From an uncultured Slackia sp. (GTDB taxonomy: Bacteria > Actinomycetota > Coriobacteriia > Coriobacteriales > Eggerthellaceae), in the NCBI GenBank assembly GCA_937895975.1, contig CALBLG010000042.1:1-24496 (forward strand): a stretch of 24,496 nt of DNA, written 5' to 3'. Positions 1 through 7,163 of this stretch are shown here, piece after piece. The position numbers and the translations under genes are program-made. The notes beneath the pieces were generated by a model. The model made no database searches, was not told where the DNA came from, and saw nothing but the letters and a program-made list of their open reading frames with translations. Position 1 is the first letter of the stretch. The number at the start of each line of letters is the position of its first letter.

Positions 1-265
1 CCTTGCGGAGCTGCTCGATCTCGGAGCCCTTCTTGCCAATGACAACGCCCGGGCGAGCGGTGGTGATGATGACCTTCACCTTGTCGCCAGCGCGCTCGAT
101 CTCGACCTTGGCGACAGCGGCCTTGGCGAGGTACTTGTCCAGGAACTTGCGAATCTCCAGGTCGTTAGCGAGGTTCTTCGCGTAGTCCTTCTCGGAATAC
201 CAGCGGCTACGCCAATCCTCGGTGATGCCGAGACGGAAGCCGGTGGGCATAACTTTCTGACCCAT
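1..265 (-). CDS. rpsC: 30S ribosomal protein S3, N-terminal part (truncated by window edge)
   Basis: Small-subunit protein S3, which sits at the mRNA entry side of the 30S head. Only the first 88 codons are present; the gene continues beyond base 1. The N-terminus reads MGQKVMPTGFRLG, the usual S3 start, and further in comes the KH-domain segment with the GxxG-type loop (ARPGVVIGKKGSEIEQLRK, about residues 70-88). The ATG at 263-265 is preceded by an AAGGAGG ribosome-binding site that lies inside the last codons of rplV. The gap to rplV is only 3 bases, so translation is probably coupled. The order rplV then rpsC is the standard S10-operon order. Identification is certain from family knowledge; nothing can be said about the C-terminal domain. 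Confidence 0.97.
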   Translation of the reverse strand, partial: MGQKVMPTGFRLGITEDWRSRWYSEKDYAKNLANDLEIRKFLDKYLAKAAVAKVEIERAGDKVKVIITTARPGVVIGKKGSEIEQLRK

Positions 266-268
266 GCT

Positions 269-607
269 TTATGCCTCCTTCGGCGCAACGATGATCGTGA
301 TGTGGCTGGTGCGCTTGCGAATGCGAGACGCGGAACCCTTTGCACGAGGACGAATGCGCTTGAACGTGGGGCCTTCGTCGACGAACGCGGCCTTCACGAC
401 CAGGTTGTCGGTGGACATGCCATGGTTGTTCTCGGCATTTGCCACGGCCGAGTTGAGAACCTTCTCGATGGTCTCGGCGATAGCGCGCTCCGAGAAGCGC
501 AGGATTTCGCGGGCGCGGACGACGTCCTTGCCGCGGACTTGGTCGATGACGACGCGAGCCTTGCGGGGGCTCACGCGCACATACTTGGCGACTGCCTTAG
601 CTTCCAT
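269..607 (-). CDS. rplV: 50S ribosomal protein L22
   Basis: Large-subunit protein L22, which lines the peptide exit tunnel and binds 23S rRNA. The 112-residue product has the normal family length. It begins MEAKAVAKYVRVSPRKARVV, where the VSPRKAR segment is the conserved rRNA-binding start. It ends with the RIRPRAKGSASRIRKRTSHITIIV hairpin region, the extended tunnel loop typical of L22. The ATG start has a GGAGG about 10 bases upstream. It sits 19 bases after rpsS and 3 bases before rpsC, as in a normal S10 operon, and would be translated from the same mRNA. Nothing unusual is seen. Confidence 0.98.
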   Translation of the reverse strand: MEAKAVAKYVRVSPRKARVVIDQVRGKDVVRAREILRFSERAIAETIEKVLNSAVANAENNHGMSTDNLVVKAAFVDEGPTFKRIRPRAKGSASRIRKRTSHITIIVAPKEA

Positions 608-626
608 GTGCGGTCTGCCTCCTTAC

Positions 627-896
627 TTATTTCTTGCTCTTGTCGGCGTGGCCCTTGAACGTGCGCGTAGGCGCAAATTCGCCGAGCTTGTGACCGACCA
701 TGGATTCGGTAACGTATACGGGCACGTGCTTGCGGCCATCGTGCACGGCAATGGTGTGACCCACCATGTCGGGGAAGATGGTCGAGGAGCGCGACCACGT
801 CTTGATGACGTGCTTTTCGCCAGCTTCGTTCATCGCGGCAATGCGGCCGAGAAGACGCGGCTCGACGAAAGGACCCTTCTTCAAACTTCTGCTCAC
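627..896 (-). CDS. rpsS: 30S ribosomal protein S19
   Basis: Small-subunit head protein S19. The 89-residue product starts MSRSLKKGPFVEPRLL, and contains the diagnostic IKTWSRSSTIFPDMVGHTIAVHDGRKHVPV block (about residues 31-60) and the C-terminal GHKLGEFAPTRTFKGH motif. The start codon is GTG (894-896), chosen because AAGGAG lies about 6 bases upstream and because the protein then begins exactly as the family does. It follows rplB by 27 bases and precedes rplV by 19, so all are on one transcript. Standard length and content. Confidence 0.98.
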   Translation of the reverse strand: MSRSLKKGPFVEPRLLGRIAAMNEAGEKHVIKTWSRSSTIFPDMVGHTIAVHDGRKHVPVYVTESMVGHKLGEFAPTRTFKGHADKSKK

Positions 897-923
897 GGTT
901 TCTCCTTAGCGTTCTAGCTCGCG

Positions 924-1754
924 CTACTTCTTGCGGCGGCGGATGATCAGGCGGCTCGAAGCCTTCTTCGGGTTGCGGGTGCGATGGCCCTTGGTGGGCT
1001 TGCCCCACGGAGACACAGGATGACGTCCCGAAGACTTGTTCTTGCCTTCGCCACCACCGTGCGGGTGGTCGACCGGGTTCATAACAGTACCGCGGACGGT
1101 CGGGCGAATGCCCTTCCAGCGGTTACGGCCAGCCTTGCCGATCTTGATGTTGGCATGCTCGGCGTTGCCGACTTCGCCAACGGTCGCGCGGCAGGTGAGC
1201 AGCACGCGGCGCATTTCAGAGGAAGGCATGCGCAGAATGGCGTACTTGCCTTCCTTGCCCATCAGCTGGATAGACGTGCCAGCGGAACGAGCAAGCGCGG
1301 CGCCCTTGCCGGGCTGCAGCTCAACAGCATGGATGAGGGTACCAACAGGGATGTCAGCCAGCGGCAGTGCGTTGCCGGGCTTGATGTCGGCTTCGGAGCC
1401 GGACATAACCATGTCGCCAACCTTCAGGCCCTTCGGGTGAAGGATGTAGCGCTTCTCGCCATCGACGTAATGGAGCAAAGCGATACGGGCGGAACGGTTC
1501 GGGTCGTACTCGACGGTAGCGACCTTGGCGGGGATGCCGTCCTTGTTGCGCTTGAAGTCGATGATACGGTAACGACGCTTCACGCCGCCGCCCTGATGGC
1601 GGGTGGTGATGCGACCCTTATTGTTGCGGCCGGCCTTCTTAGGCAGCGGCGCAAGCAGCGACTTCTCGGGCTTCGTGCAGGTGATTTCGGAGAAGTCCGA
1701 AACCGTCTGGAAGCGGCGACCAGCGCTGGTCGGCTTGTATTGCTTGATTCCCAT
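924..1754 (-). CDS. rplB: 50S ribosomal protein L2
   Basis: Large-subunit protein L2, needed for subunit joining and peptidyl-transferase centre assembly. The product is 276 residues, the family norm. It starts MGIKQYKPTSAGRRFQTV, and the C-terminal part holds the invariant NPVDHPHGGGEG motif (close to the peptidyl-transferase centre) followed by a basic tail SSRLIIRRRKK. An in-frame extension back to 1904 exists but contains only non-ribosomal sequence. The ATG at 1752-1754 has AAAGG about 7 bases upstream and matches the family start, so I use that. The odd point is context: in most bacteria rplW lies immediately upstream, whereas here there are about 580 gene-free bases and then topA. rplB therefore appears to be the first gene of its transcript. 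Confidence 0.98.
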   Translation of the reverse strand: MGIKQYKPTSAGRRFQTVSDFSEITCTKPEKSLLAPLPKKAGRNNKGRITTRHQGGGVKRRYRIIDFKRNKDGIPAKVATVEYDPNRSARIALLHYVDGEKRYILHPKGLKVGDMVMSGSEADIKPGNALPLADIPVGTLIHAVELQPGKGAALARSAGTSIQLMGKEGKYAILRMPSSEMRRVLLTCRATVGEVGNAEHANIKIGKAGRNRWKGIRPTVRGTVMNPVDHPHGGGEGKNKSSGRHPVSPWGKPTKGHRTRNPKKASSRLIIRRRKK

Positions 1755-1933
1755 CAAACAACCTTTCTTCCTTGGAAGCCTGCTCGCGTGCCACTCCATG
1801 CACGTACCAGGCATTCCACTTACATTTCGGAAACGATTGCCGAATGAGGCGCTGTATGGAGTGCGCGCCCTCGACTCCGTTCCCACGCGCCCGGGTGTAT
1901 CCATACACCGTGGGACGCAACTGCAGAATTATA
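1755..1933 (-). promoter_or_regulatory. Candidate promoter and structured leader of the rplB operon
   Basis: Reading the minus strand, a perfect TATAAT lies at 1928-1933; transcription from it would give a leader of roughly 165 nt before rplB. No good -35 is visible at 17 bp (TCCCAT). The leader can fold. One hairpin pairs 1881-1887 with 1909-1915 (TCCCACG type, 7 bp), with an inner GTGTAT/ATACAC palindrome at 1895-1908. A second long-range pairing joins 1792-1799 with 1856-1863 (CACTCCAT/ATGGAGTG, 8 bp). Ribosomal operons are often feedback-controlled through structured leaders, so such a role is plausible, but this is inference from hand-found pairings. Confidence 0.45.
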
Positions 1934-1999
1934 GAGAGTTGTCTAGGGAAATGGGATATAAAGAAGAAGTTCACAAAAACCGCACGTTGCCTGACCTGC

Positions 2000-2150
2000 G
2001 GAATCGGCGGCGTGGGGAGCATGCGGAACGGGCCACGGCTCGCTACCGTTCGCTTCGCTCACTATGCGCTCGCCTGGCGGCGCGTTTTTTAAATAAAATC
2101 AAAATGCGCGCAGACGGCCCGTTCCGCATGCCCCCCACGCCGCCGATTCC
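2000..2150. repeat. Foldback element with 35-bp near-perfect inverted arms
   Basis: Arms 2000-2034 and 2116-2150 are reverse complements over 35 bases with a single mismatch (A versus G at 2018), separated by 81 bases. The interior includes a segment (2039-2080) that recurs inverted in the neighbouring foldback element, and an AT-rich run near 2085-2104. No ORF inside looks like a protein. As RNA it would form a very stable stem; it could serve as a transcription barrier between topA and rplB, a small foldback/MITE-like element, or the remains of a rearrangement. Function is unknown. Confidence 0.8.
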
Positions 2151-2280
2151 AAGCAAAACGAAGCCGGTGCCCCGAACGCCCCAGGAGGCAATTGGGACCG
2201 TCGGTGTTCAAACTTGCTCTTCCTTCAAAAGTTAAGCACCGCCAAGCGGGCGCATAGTGAGCCGAAGGCGAACGGTAGCT
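2039..2280. repeat. Inverted interior repeat shared by two foldback elements
   Basis: Segment 2039-2080 and segment 2239-2280 are imperfect reverse complements of about 42 bases. The shared core includes GCTACCGTTCGC and TCACTATGCGC, with a few substitutions and two single-base insertions. Each copy lies inside the loop of a different foldback element, so the two elements face each other in opposite orientation. This suggests both belong to one family that kept its interior while the terminal arms differ. Confidence 0.7.
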
Positions 2281-2314
2281 CGGTGTGGCCCCAATTGCCC
2301 CCTTGGGGCGTTCG
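2173..2314. repeat. Second foldback element with imperfect 26-bp inverted arms
   Basis: The arm beginning at 2173 (CGAACGCCCCAGGAGGCAAT...) is matched in reverse complement by 2289-2314 with one indel and one or two mismatches. The 142-base unit lies directly downstream of the topA stop and could end topA transcription. Its interior holds the inverted copy (2239-2280) of the segment found in the adjacent element. Together with that element it accounts for most of the gene-free stretch between topA and rplB. No protein or known RNA is recognised in it. Confidence 0.75.
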
Positions 2315-2333
2315 AGACCACCGACCAGGTCGA

Positions 2334-4880
2334 TTATTTCTTCGCGGCAGCCTTTTTGGTCGTCGTTTTCTTCGCGGCCGCTTTCTTTGCGGGAGCCTTC
2401 TTCGCGGTGGCCTTCCCTGCCTTTTTCGCCTCGGCCTTCGCAGCTTTCTCGGCGGCCTCGCGTTCTTTGCCGGGGCAATTGAAGTTCGGGCACAGCTTCC
2501 ACGGGCCGCGGGCGGTGGTGACGATCACCATGGGCGCTCCGCAATCGGGGCATACCTCTTCAGTCGCCGTGAGCTTGCCGTATTGCGGCAGCGGATAGCT
2601 GGTCTCGCACTCTTCGTAGTTCTCGCAGCGAATGAAGCGCTTCAGCGTGCGCGGGTTTTTGCTGGCGATAAGCTTTTTGTCCAGGCCCTTCGCGGCGCAC
2701 GTGGGGCATTTGCCTACCACGACGTCGGGCTCTTGGTTCGTGGGACAGTTCGGGTCGATGCACATCACGCGCGGCTTGCTGCGGAAAGCCGTGACCTTGA
2801 TTTGCGGCATGCCGCACTCGGGGCATTTCTCGGGCACGGCTTCGATTTTGCCCTTCGGCAGCGGGTATGTGACATCGCAATCGGGCCAACCGGAGCAGCC
2901 GATGAACATCGAACGCGTTTTTTGGCTGGCACGCAGCTGCAGGTCTTTCCCGCATTTCGGACATGGACCCACATAGGCGTCGGCCGCCACGGCGTCGGCC
3001 AAGGCGTCTTTGATTTGCTCTTGGTGCGGCAAAAGCTCGTTGAGCACGTCATTGAGGATATCGCGCGACAGGTCGACGACATCTTTCTGCGTTTTCGCAC
3101 CCGCGGCGATTTGGTTCATGTCTTCTTCGAGCGTGGCCGTCATGTCGGGGCTCGTGATTTGCGGCGCGAACTGGCCCAGCGCGTCGCACACGGCAATGCC
3201 CAGCTGGCTGGGCTCGATTGGGTCGTTCTGCACGTATTTCACCGTATACAGGCGCTCGATGATGGCATGGCGCGTAGCCTTGGTGCCCAAGCCCAAACGC
3301 TCCATTTCCTGGATAAGCTTGCCCTGGCTGTAGCGCGCCGGCGGCTCGGTCTGCTTCTTCGTGCACGTGGCGCCTTTGAAGTCGACCGTTTCACCTTCGG
3401 CAAGCGCGGGCAGTTGCTCTTCCTTCTTCATGCCGTACGGATAAATGGCGCGGAATCCCGGCTTCACGATGACGTCGCCACGCACCGCGAACGGCTCGCT
3501 GTTCACATCGATGGTGACCTTCGTGCCCTCGATGACGGCCGCATCGGAAAGCGTGGCCAAAAAGCGACGAGCGATGAGGTTGTACAGCTTCCACTCGGGC
3601 GCGCCCAGCTTATCGGGGTCGGCGGCCGCAGTGGGATGGATGGGCGGATGGTCGGTGGTTTCTTTCTTGCCGCGCGTGGCTGTAAGCTTGCCGCGCTTCA
3701 GCAGCTCTTGGCAATACGGGCGATACGCCGGCACGTCCGAGAGCTTCTTCACTGTGCCCTCGAGGTCAAGCGACTCGGGGTATACCGTGTTGTCAACGCG
3801 GGGATAGGAAATGTAGCCGTCCATGTACAGGCTTTCGGCCAGACGCATGGTGCGCGCCGGCGACAGCCCTTCGCTTGCTGCGGCGGCCATGAGCGACGTG
3901 GTGTTGAACGGCACGGGCGCGGCCTGCGTGCGCTTGCGCTTTTCGATGGCGGAAACGATGCCGGTCGCTTGACCATCTACATGAGCCATCACGGCATTCG
4001 CGGCGGCCTCGCTCTTGAAGCGCGCGGTGGCATGCGGCGCCGAGAATTCATCGGCGGCGTGCGCGAAATCGCCCTTGATGACCCAATAATCCTCCGGCAC
4101 GAACGCCATGCGCTCGCGCTCGCGCGCCACAATAAGCGCAAGCGTCGGAGTTTGCACGCGGCCCGAGCTGCGCACGTTGCCATAGCCGGCGAATTTCACG
4201 ATAGTGAGGTAGCGCGTGAGCACCGCACCCCAAATGAGGTCGATTTCCTGGCGGCTCTCGCCCGCTGCGGCCAAATCTTCGTCAAGCGCCACGAGGTTCG
4301 TGAACGCATGCGTGATTTCTTCTTTCGTGATGGCCGAATAGCGCGCGCGGAACACCGGCGCGGTATCGTTCACCTGCTTGATTTGCCCCAGCGCGTCGGC
4401 GCCGATAAGCTCGCCCTCGCGGTCGAAGTCGGTCGCGATGATGATGGTATCGGCCTTTTTGGCCAAGTTCTTCAAGCTGCGGATGATGTCTTTTTCCTTC
4501 GGCAGCTTTTCGATGGGCGCGTACGCGAGGTACGGCAGCGCGTCCATCTTCCATGCGCCCATGGCAACGCCATCGGCAAGGAAAGGCTTGCGCTTGGTTT
4601 TATAGGGCGGTTTGGCCAGGAAATCGGGAATATCGGCAGGGATGGCTTCGCCATCGGCAGTAACGCCTTGCCAGCCTTTCGACTTCTTGTAGACAATCTG
4701 AGGCACGAAATCGGGCTCGAGAATATGGCCGCGCAAGCCGATGGTGACCCATTCTTCGCCTTCGACCTCGAAACGATAGACCGGCGTATTGTAGACCTTG
4801 TCGGCTTTCGGCTTTTTGATGCCCAACAAATCGGCGATCTTTTGGGCGGCGATGTTTTTCTCAGTGACGACGAGCTTCAA
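2334..4880 (-). CDS. topA: DNA topoisomerase I (type IA) with four zinc ribbons and Lys/Ala-rich tail
   Basis: Relaxes negative supercoils by cutting one strand and passing the other. The product is 848 residues. The Toprim domain has VVTEKN (Glu7) and the DFDREGE acidic triad (Asp151, Asp153, Glu155). The catalytic tyrosine is Tyr359 in DGYISYPRVDN, followed by HPPIHPT (411-417). Four C4 zinc ribbons follow: Cys640/643/662/668, Cys686/689/707/712, Cys725/728/752/758 and Cys777/780/797/802. The last 40 or so residues are repeats of Lys and Ala, a basic tail common in actinobacterial topoisomerases and thought to help processivity. The start is TTG (4878-4880), supported by GGAGG 7 bases upstream and by the family N-terminus. 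The long opposite-strand frame over this gene is a codon-bias shadow. Confidence 0.96.
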   Translation of the reverse strand: MKLVVTEKNIAAQKIADLLGIKKPKADKVYNTPVYRFEVEGEEWVTIGLRGHILEPDFVPQIVYKKSKGWQGVTADGEAIPADIPDFLAKPPYKTKRKPFLADGVAMGAWKMDALPYLAYAPIEKLPKEKDIIRSLKNLAKKADTIIIATDFDREGELIGADALGQIKQVNDTAPVFRARYSAITKEEITHAFTNLVALDEDLAAAGESRQEIDLIWGAVLTRYLTIVKFAGYGNVRSSGRVQTPTLALIVARERERMAFVPEDYWVIKGDFAHAADEFSAPHATARFKSEAAANAVMAHVDGQATGIVSAIEKRKRTQAAPVPFNTTSLMAAAASEGLSPARTMRLAESLYMDGYISYPRVDNTVYPESLDLEGTVKKLSDVPAYRPYCQELLKRGKLTATRGKKETTDHPPIHPTAAADPDKLGAPEWKLYNLIARRFLATLSDAAVIEGTKVTIDVNSEPFAVRGDVIVKPGFRAIYPYGMKKEEQLPALAEGETVDFKGATCTKKQTEPPARYSQGKLIQEMERLGLGTKATRHAIIERLYTVKYVQNDPIEPSQLGIAVCDALGQFAPQITSPDMTATLEEDMNQIAAGAKTQKDVVDLSRDILNDVLNELLPHQEQIKDALADAVAADAYVGPCPKCGKDLQLRASQKTRSMFIGCSGWPDCDVTYPLPKGKIEAVPEKCPECGMPQIKVTAFRSKPRVMCIDPNCPTNQEPDVVVGKCPTCAAKGLDKKLIASKNPRTLKRFIRCENYEECETSYPLPQYGKLTATEEVCPDCGAPMVIVTTARGPWKLCPNFNCPGKEREAAEKAAKAEAKKAGKATAKKAPAKKAAAKKTTTKKAAAKK

Positions 4881-4902
4881 AGCGAGTCCTCCCCGTTTCG
4901 TT

Positions 4903-4916
4903 ACCTATATATAGGT
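4903..4916. promoter_or_regulatory. 14-bp perfect palindrome upstream of topA
   Basis: ACCTATATATAGGT is its own reverse complement and lies 23-36 bases before the TTG start of topA, in the place where the promoter -10 or an operator would be expected. A TATATA core could act as the -10. Supercoiling-sensitive promoters and repressor sites both show such features; which applies here cannot be told from sequence. Confidence 0.4.
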
Positions 4917-5011
4917 GGGTTCGCGGCGCCGTTGCGACTGCGCTCGGCGCGGCATTACGCCCGCAAAACACGTCGAAAGAGCCGCAGCTTTGCAAGCGCA
5001 TGAATGCTAAA

Positions 5012-5048
5012 CGCCCGATAGCATACACGAATTTGCAGCTATCGGGCG
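5012..5048 (-). terminator. Hairpin downstream of the DUF2442 gene
   Basis: CGCCCGATAGC (5012-5022) pairs perfectly with GCTATCGGGCG (5038-5048), an 11-bp stem with a 15-base loop. On the minus strand it follows the DUF2442 gene by about 44 bases and precedes topA, and is followed by TTTAGC. On the plus strand it is followed by AATTTTTAT. It is most simply a terminator, possibly bidirectional, although the minus-strand T run is short. Confidence 0.55.
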
Positions 5049-5091
5049 AATTTTTATAGAAGGCGTTGGTTTTCGACGAGCACAGTCCGTC

Positions 5092-5364
5092 TTATTCATC
5101 GATGAGAATTCCCAGCTCATAGACTTCATGAGGGGCCAAATCTTGCCCATGGGGCCATGAAACCGTATCTTTGAATTGAGGGTCGATGGACACGCGTGCA
5201 AAATACTCGGGATCGATAAGTTCACCATACCATGGGCCATTGGCATACGGTCCAACGTCGAAAAGGCGTTCCTCCCCCGTCACATAGGTAACCTTTATTT
5301 GATAATTATCAAGAGCGCAAACACTCGCCAAATCTGGAAAGGTATCCGTTTTCATAGTCACCAT
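5092..5364 (-). CDS. DUF2442 family protein
   Basis: Small protein of 90 residues. The pattern (IKVTYVTGEERLFDVGPY...ELIDPEYFARVSID...TVSWPHGQDLAPHEVYELG) matches what I know of DUF2442: a short beta-rich domain with a conserved FD, a W-P-x-G-x-D-L-x-P segment and a terminal Y-E-L-G. Biochemical function is unknown; members are often found beside DUF4160 genes, as here, in pairs that resemble toxin-antitoxin modules. The start could be the ATG at 5364 or the one at 5355 (MKTDTF); neither has a strong Shine-Dalgarno. The gene is 8 bases downstream of the DUF4160 gene, so the two are co-transcribed. Base composition is clearly more AT-rich than the flanking genes, suggesting transfer. Confidence 0.8.
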   Translation of the reverse strand: MVTMKTDTFPDLASVCALDNYQIKVTYVTGEERLFDVGPYANGPWYGELIDPEYFARVSIDPQFKDTVSWPHGQDLAPHEVYELGILIDE

Positions 5365-5372
5365 CCATGGAA

Positions 5373-5639
5373 CTATCGCAAAGGCTTAATTTTATAGGGC
5401 TTTTGACCACATGATAGCAAATCCCAGTTCGCGCTCAATTCATCTCTGTGAATTTCAACCCAGGCGACCACGAGCTTCATTTGCTTAGGAGGGAATTCCC
5501 CAGCTAGAACATTTCCATTTAAGTCGAACGATGCGTTCCATGAACCATATTGCGCATGAAAATGCGGCGTATGGTGTCGAGAGCTATCCTCTCTATGCAT
5601 GATGATTATGATTCCGTAGAACATGCTGAGCGTTGGCAT
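5373..5639 (-). CDS. DUF4160 family protein
   Basis: Small 88-residue protein. It begins MPTLSMFYGIIIIMHRED, then HHTPHFHAQYGSW (conserved P-H-F-H-A), LAGEFPPKQMKLVVAWVEIHRDELSANWDLL, the recognisable DUF4160 layout. The function is unknown; DUF4160 proteins are commonly paired with DUF2442 proteins and have been suggested as toxin-antitoxin-like. The frame is open further upstream to 5687, but the ATG at 5637-5639 has AAAGGA about 6 bases upstream and gives the family N-terminus, so I start there. Hand count of one 60-base line in this gene (5401-5460) gives 25 G/C, against 42 in a line of topA (3601-3660), so the pair looks acquired. Confidence 0.82.
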   Translation of the reverse strand: MPTLSMFYGIIIIMHREDSSRHHTPHFHAQYGSWNASFDLNGNVLAGEFPPKQMKLVVAWVEIHRDELSANWDLLSCGQKPYKIKPLR

Positions 5640-5768
5640 TTCGGTTCCTTTCGCCATCAGATATGACGAGGAAACCCTAGCGAGCAAATCTTGCCGGTTT
5701 CTTGCCCCAATGCTCGCTTTTGCCGACGTTCTTCCGCGCTTCTCTTTGAAGAAGGCTGCTTCGAGGCT

Positions 5769-6980
5769 TTACGCCTGCTGTTCCGCAGGCTTCGTTCGGC
5801 GCATGGCGGGGATAAGGAACACGCACGCGATGGCCACGCCGACCACGCCGATAAGCGCGCCGGCGAAGCAGACCGCGCCCATGCCCAAGCTCGTGCTTAC
5901 CGCGCCGCCGACAGCCGAGCCGCTGCCGATACCCAAGTTGAAGATGCCCGAAAAGATTGCTGTGGCAACCGCCGCGCCCTGGGGCGGCGCAAACCTCAGG
6001 ATTTCAGATTGGAACGCGACGTTGAACGTGGTGCCGCATATGCCCCACAGCACGAACACCGCGAGCACCGCCGCTTCGCCGGCAAGCGCAGCGGCGAACA
6101 TGAGGGCAAGAGCCAACGCAACGCCCGCAAGCGCAACGCGCACATACCAGAAGCGACGGCGCTGGCCCACGTAGAATCGCGCAAACAAAAAGCTGCCTAT
6201 AATGCCCGCCACGCCGAACGTCATAAGCGACGAAGTGATGGCATCGTCGGGCAAGCCGCCCACTTGCTGCAAGAACGGTTCCACATAGCTGTAACCCGTG
6301 TAATACGCGGTTGCCATGACGGCCGTGCAAACAAACAGCGACAGCAGCACAGGATTTTTCACCAAATCGGGAAGCTGGCCGACCTTGAATGGCTCGCCTG
6401 CGCTCATTTTCGGCACGGCAATAAGCAGCACGACGAGCACCACGGCCGTAACGGCGGCAATGCTCGCGAACGACATGCGCCAGCCAAGCGCCAGGCCGAT
6501 GACGCGCCCAAGGGGGAGCCCCAAAATTTGGGCGACCGCAGAACCCGTAACGATAGCCGAAAGCGCCACGGAGCGATGCTCCACCGACACGACGCGCGCG
6601 GCAATAGACGGCGCAATCGACCAGAAAATTGCATGCGCGCACGCGACGATGAGGCGCGCACCCATGAGCGACCAGTAACCGGGAGCAAGCGCCGAGCACA
6701 GCTGTCCCACGCCGAAAACCGCCACAACCGCAAGCAGCAGCGAGCGGAAGCCGAAACGCGACGTGGCAACCATGAGCGGCACGGACAAGATGCACACGGC
6801 CCACGCGTACGCCGTGATAAGCACGCCGCCCGTCGCCTCGTTCACGCCGAAATCGGCCGAGATATCCACAAGCAGACCGATAGGCATGAATTCCGACGTG
6901 TTGAACACGAATGCCGTGGCCGCGATGCTGATGATCGCCGCCCATTCACGAATCGAAATCTTGCTACTGCCCGACGCCAC
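5769..6980 (-). CDS. SotB-like major facilitator efflux transporter (DHA1 family)
   Basis: Inner-membrane proton-coupled exporter. The 403-residue product has about twelve hydrophobic segments and closely resembles E. coli SotB/YdeA as I remember it: FVFNTSEFMPIGLL near the N-terminus, AYAWAVCILSVPLM, AHAIFWSIAPSIAARV, LGLPLGRVIGLALGWRMSF and SGIFNLGIGSGSAVGG near the end. SotB exports arabinose and related sugars or inducers; the substrate here is unproven. I start at GTG 6978-6980, which has GGAAGG 9 bases upstream and gives the family length. The frame stays open back to 7142, but that extension runs through the metH terminator. It stands alone on the minus strand between metH and the DUF4160 pair. 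Confidence 0.85.
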   Translation of the reverse strand: MASGSSKISIREWAAIISIAATAFVFNTSEFMPIGLLVDISADFGVNEATGGVLITAYAWAVCILSVPLMVATSRFGFRSLLLAVVAVFGVGQLCSALAPGYWSLMGARLIVACAHAIFWSIAPSIAARVVSVEHRSVALSAIVTGSAVAQILGLPLGRVIGLALGWRMSFASIAAVTAVVLVVLLIAVPKMSAGEPFKVGQLPDLVKNPVLLSLFVCTAVMATAYYTGYSYVEPFLQQVGGLPDDAITSSLMTFGVAGIIGSFLFARFYVGQRRRFWYVRVALAGVALALALMFAAALAGEAAVLAVFVLWGICGTTFNVAFQSEILRFAPPQGAAVATAIFSGIFNLGIGSGSAVGGAVSTSLGMGAVCFAGALIGVVGVAIACVFLIPAMRRTKPAEQQA

Positions 6981-7103
6981 GCCTGAAACCCTTCCATCCT
7001 GCCACGCGGCGGTTCGGCCGGCCTTCGGGACAACATACCACGCGTCCCTACGGCCGGTCGAATCGCCGCATTCCGTTTTCCGAAGTCGTGGATTATAAAA
7101 CAA

Positions 7104-7132
7104 GCCGCCGAGGGCGTTGCGTCCTCGGCGGC
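7104..7132 (-). terminator. Intrinsic terminator of metH
   Basis: GCCGCCGAGG (7104-7113) and CCTCGGCGGC (7123-7132) form a perfect 10-bp GC-rich stem with a 9-base loop, 32 bases after the metH stop. On the minus strand it is followed by TTGTTTTAT, a good terminator tail. Confidence 0.88.
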
Positions 7133-7163
7133 TTTCTTGCAAAAGGTTTACATGCGCGAGTTC

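Noticed and set aside
1755..1904. N-terminal extension of rplB to 1904
   Set aside because: The extension does not resemble L2, and the ATG at 1754 has a ribosome-binding site and the family start.
2214..5003. Very long plus-strand open frame (929 codons) opposite topA
   Set aside because: It is antisense to a gene with every topoisomerase motif; its Arg/His/Ala-rich translation resembles no family and arises from GC-rich codon bias.
6981..7142. N-terminal extension of the SotB-like transporter to 7142
   Set aside because: It would be translated from the metH terminator hairpin; the GTG at 6980 has GGAAGG at good spacing and gives the family length.
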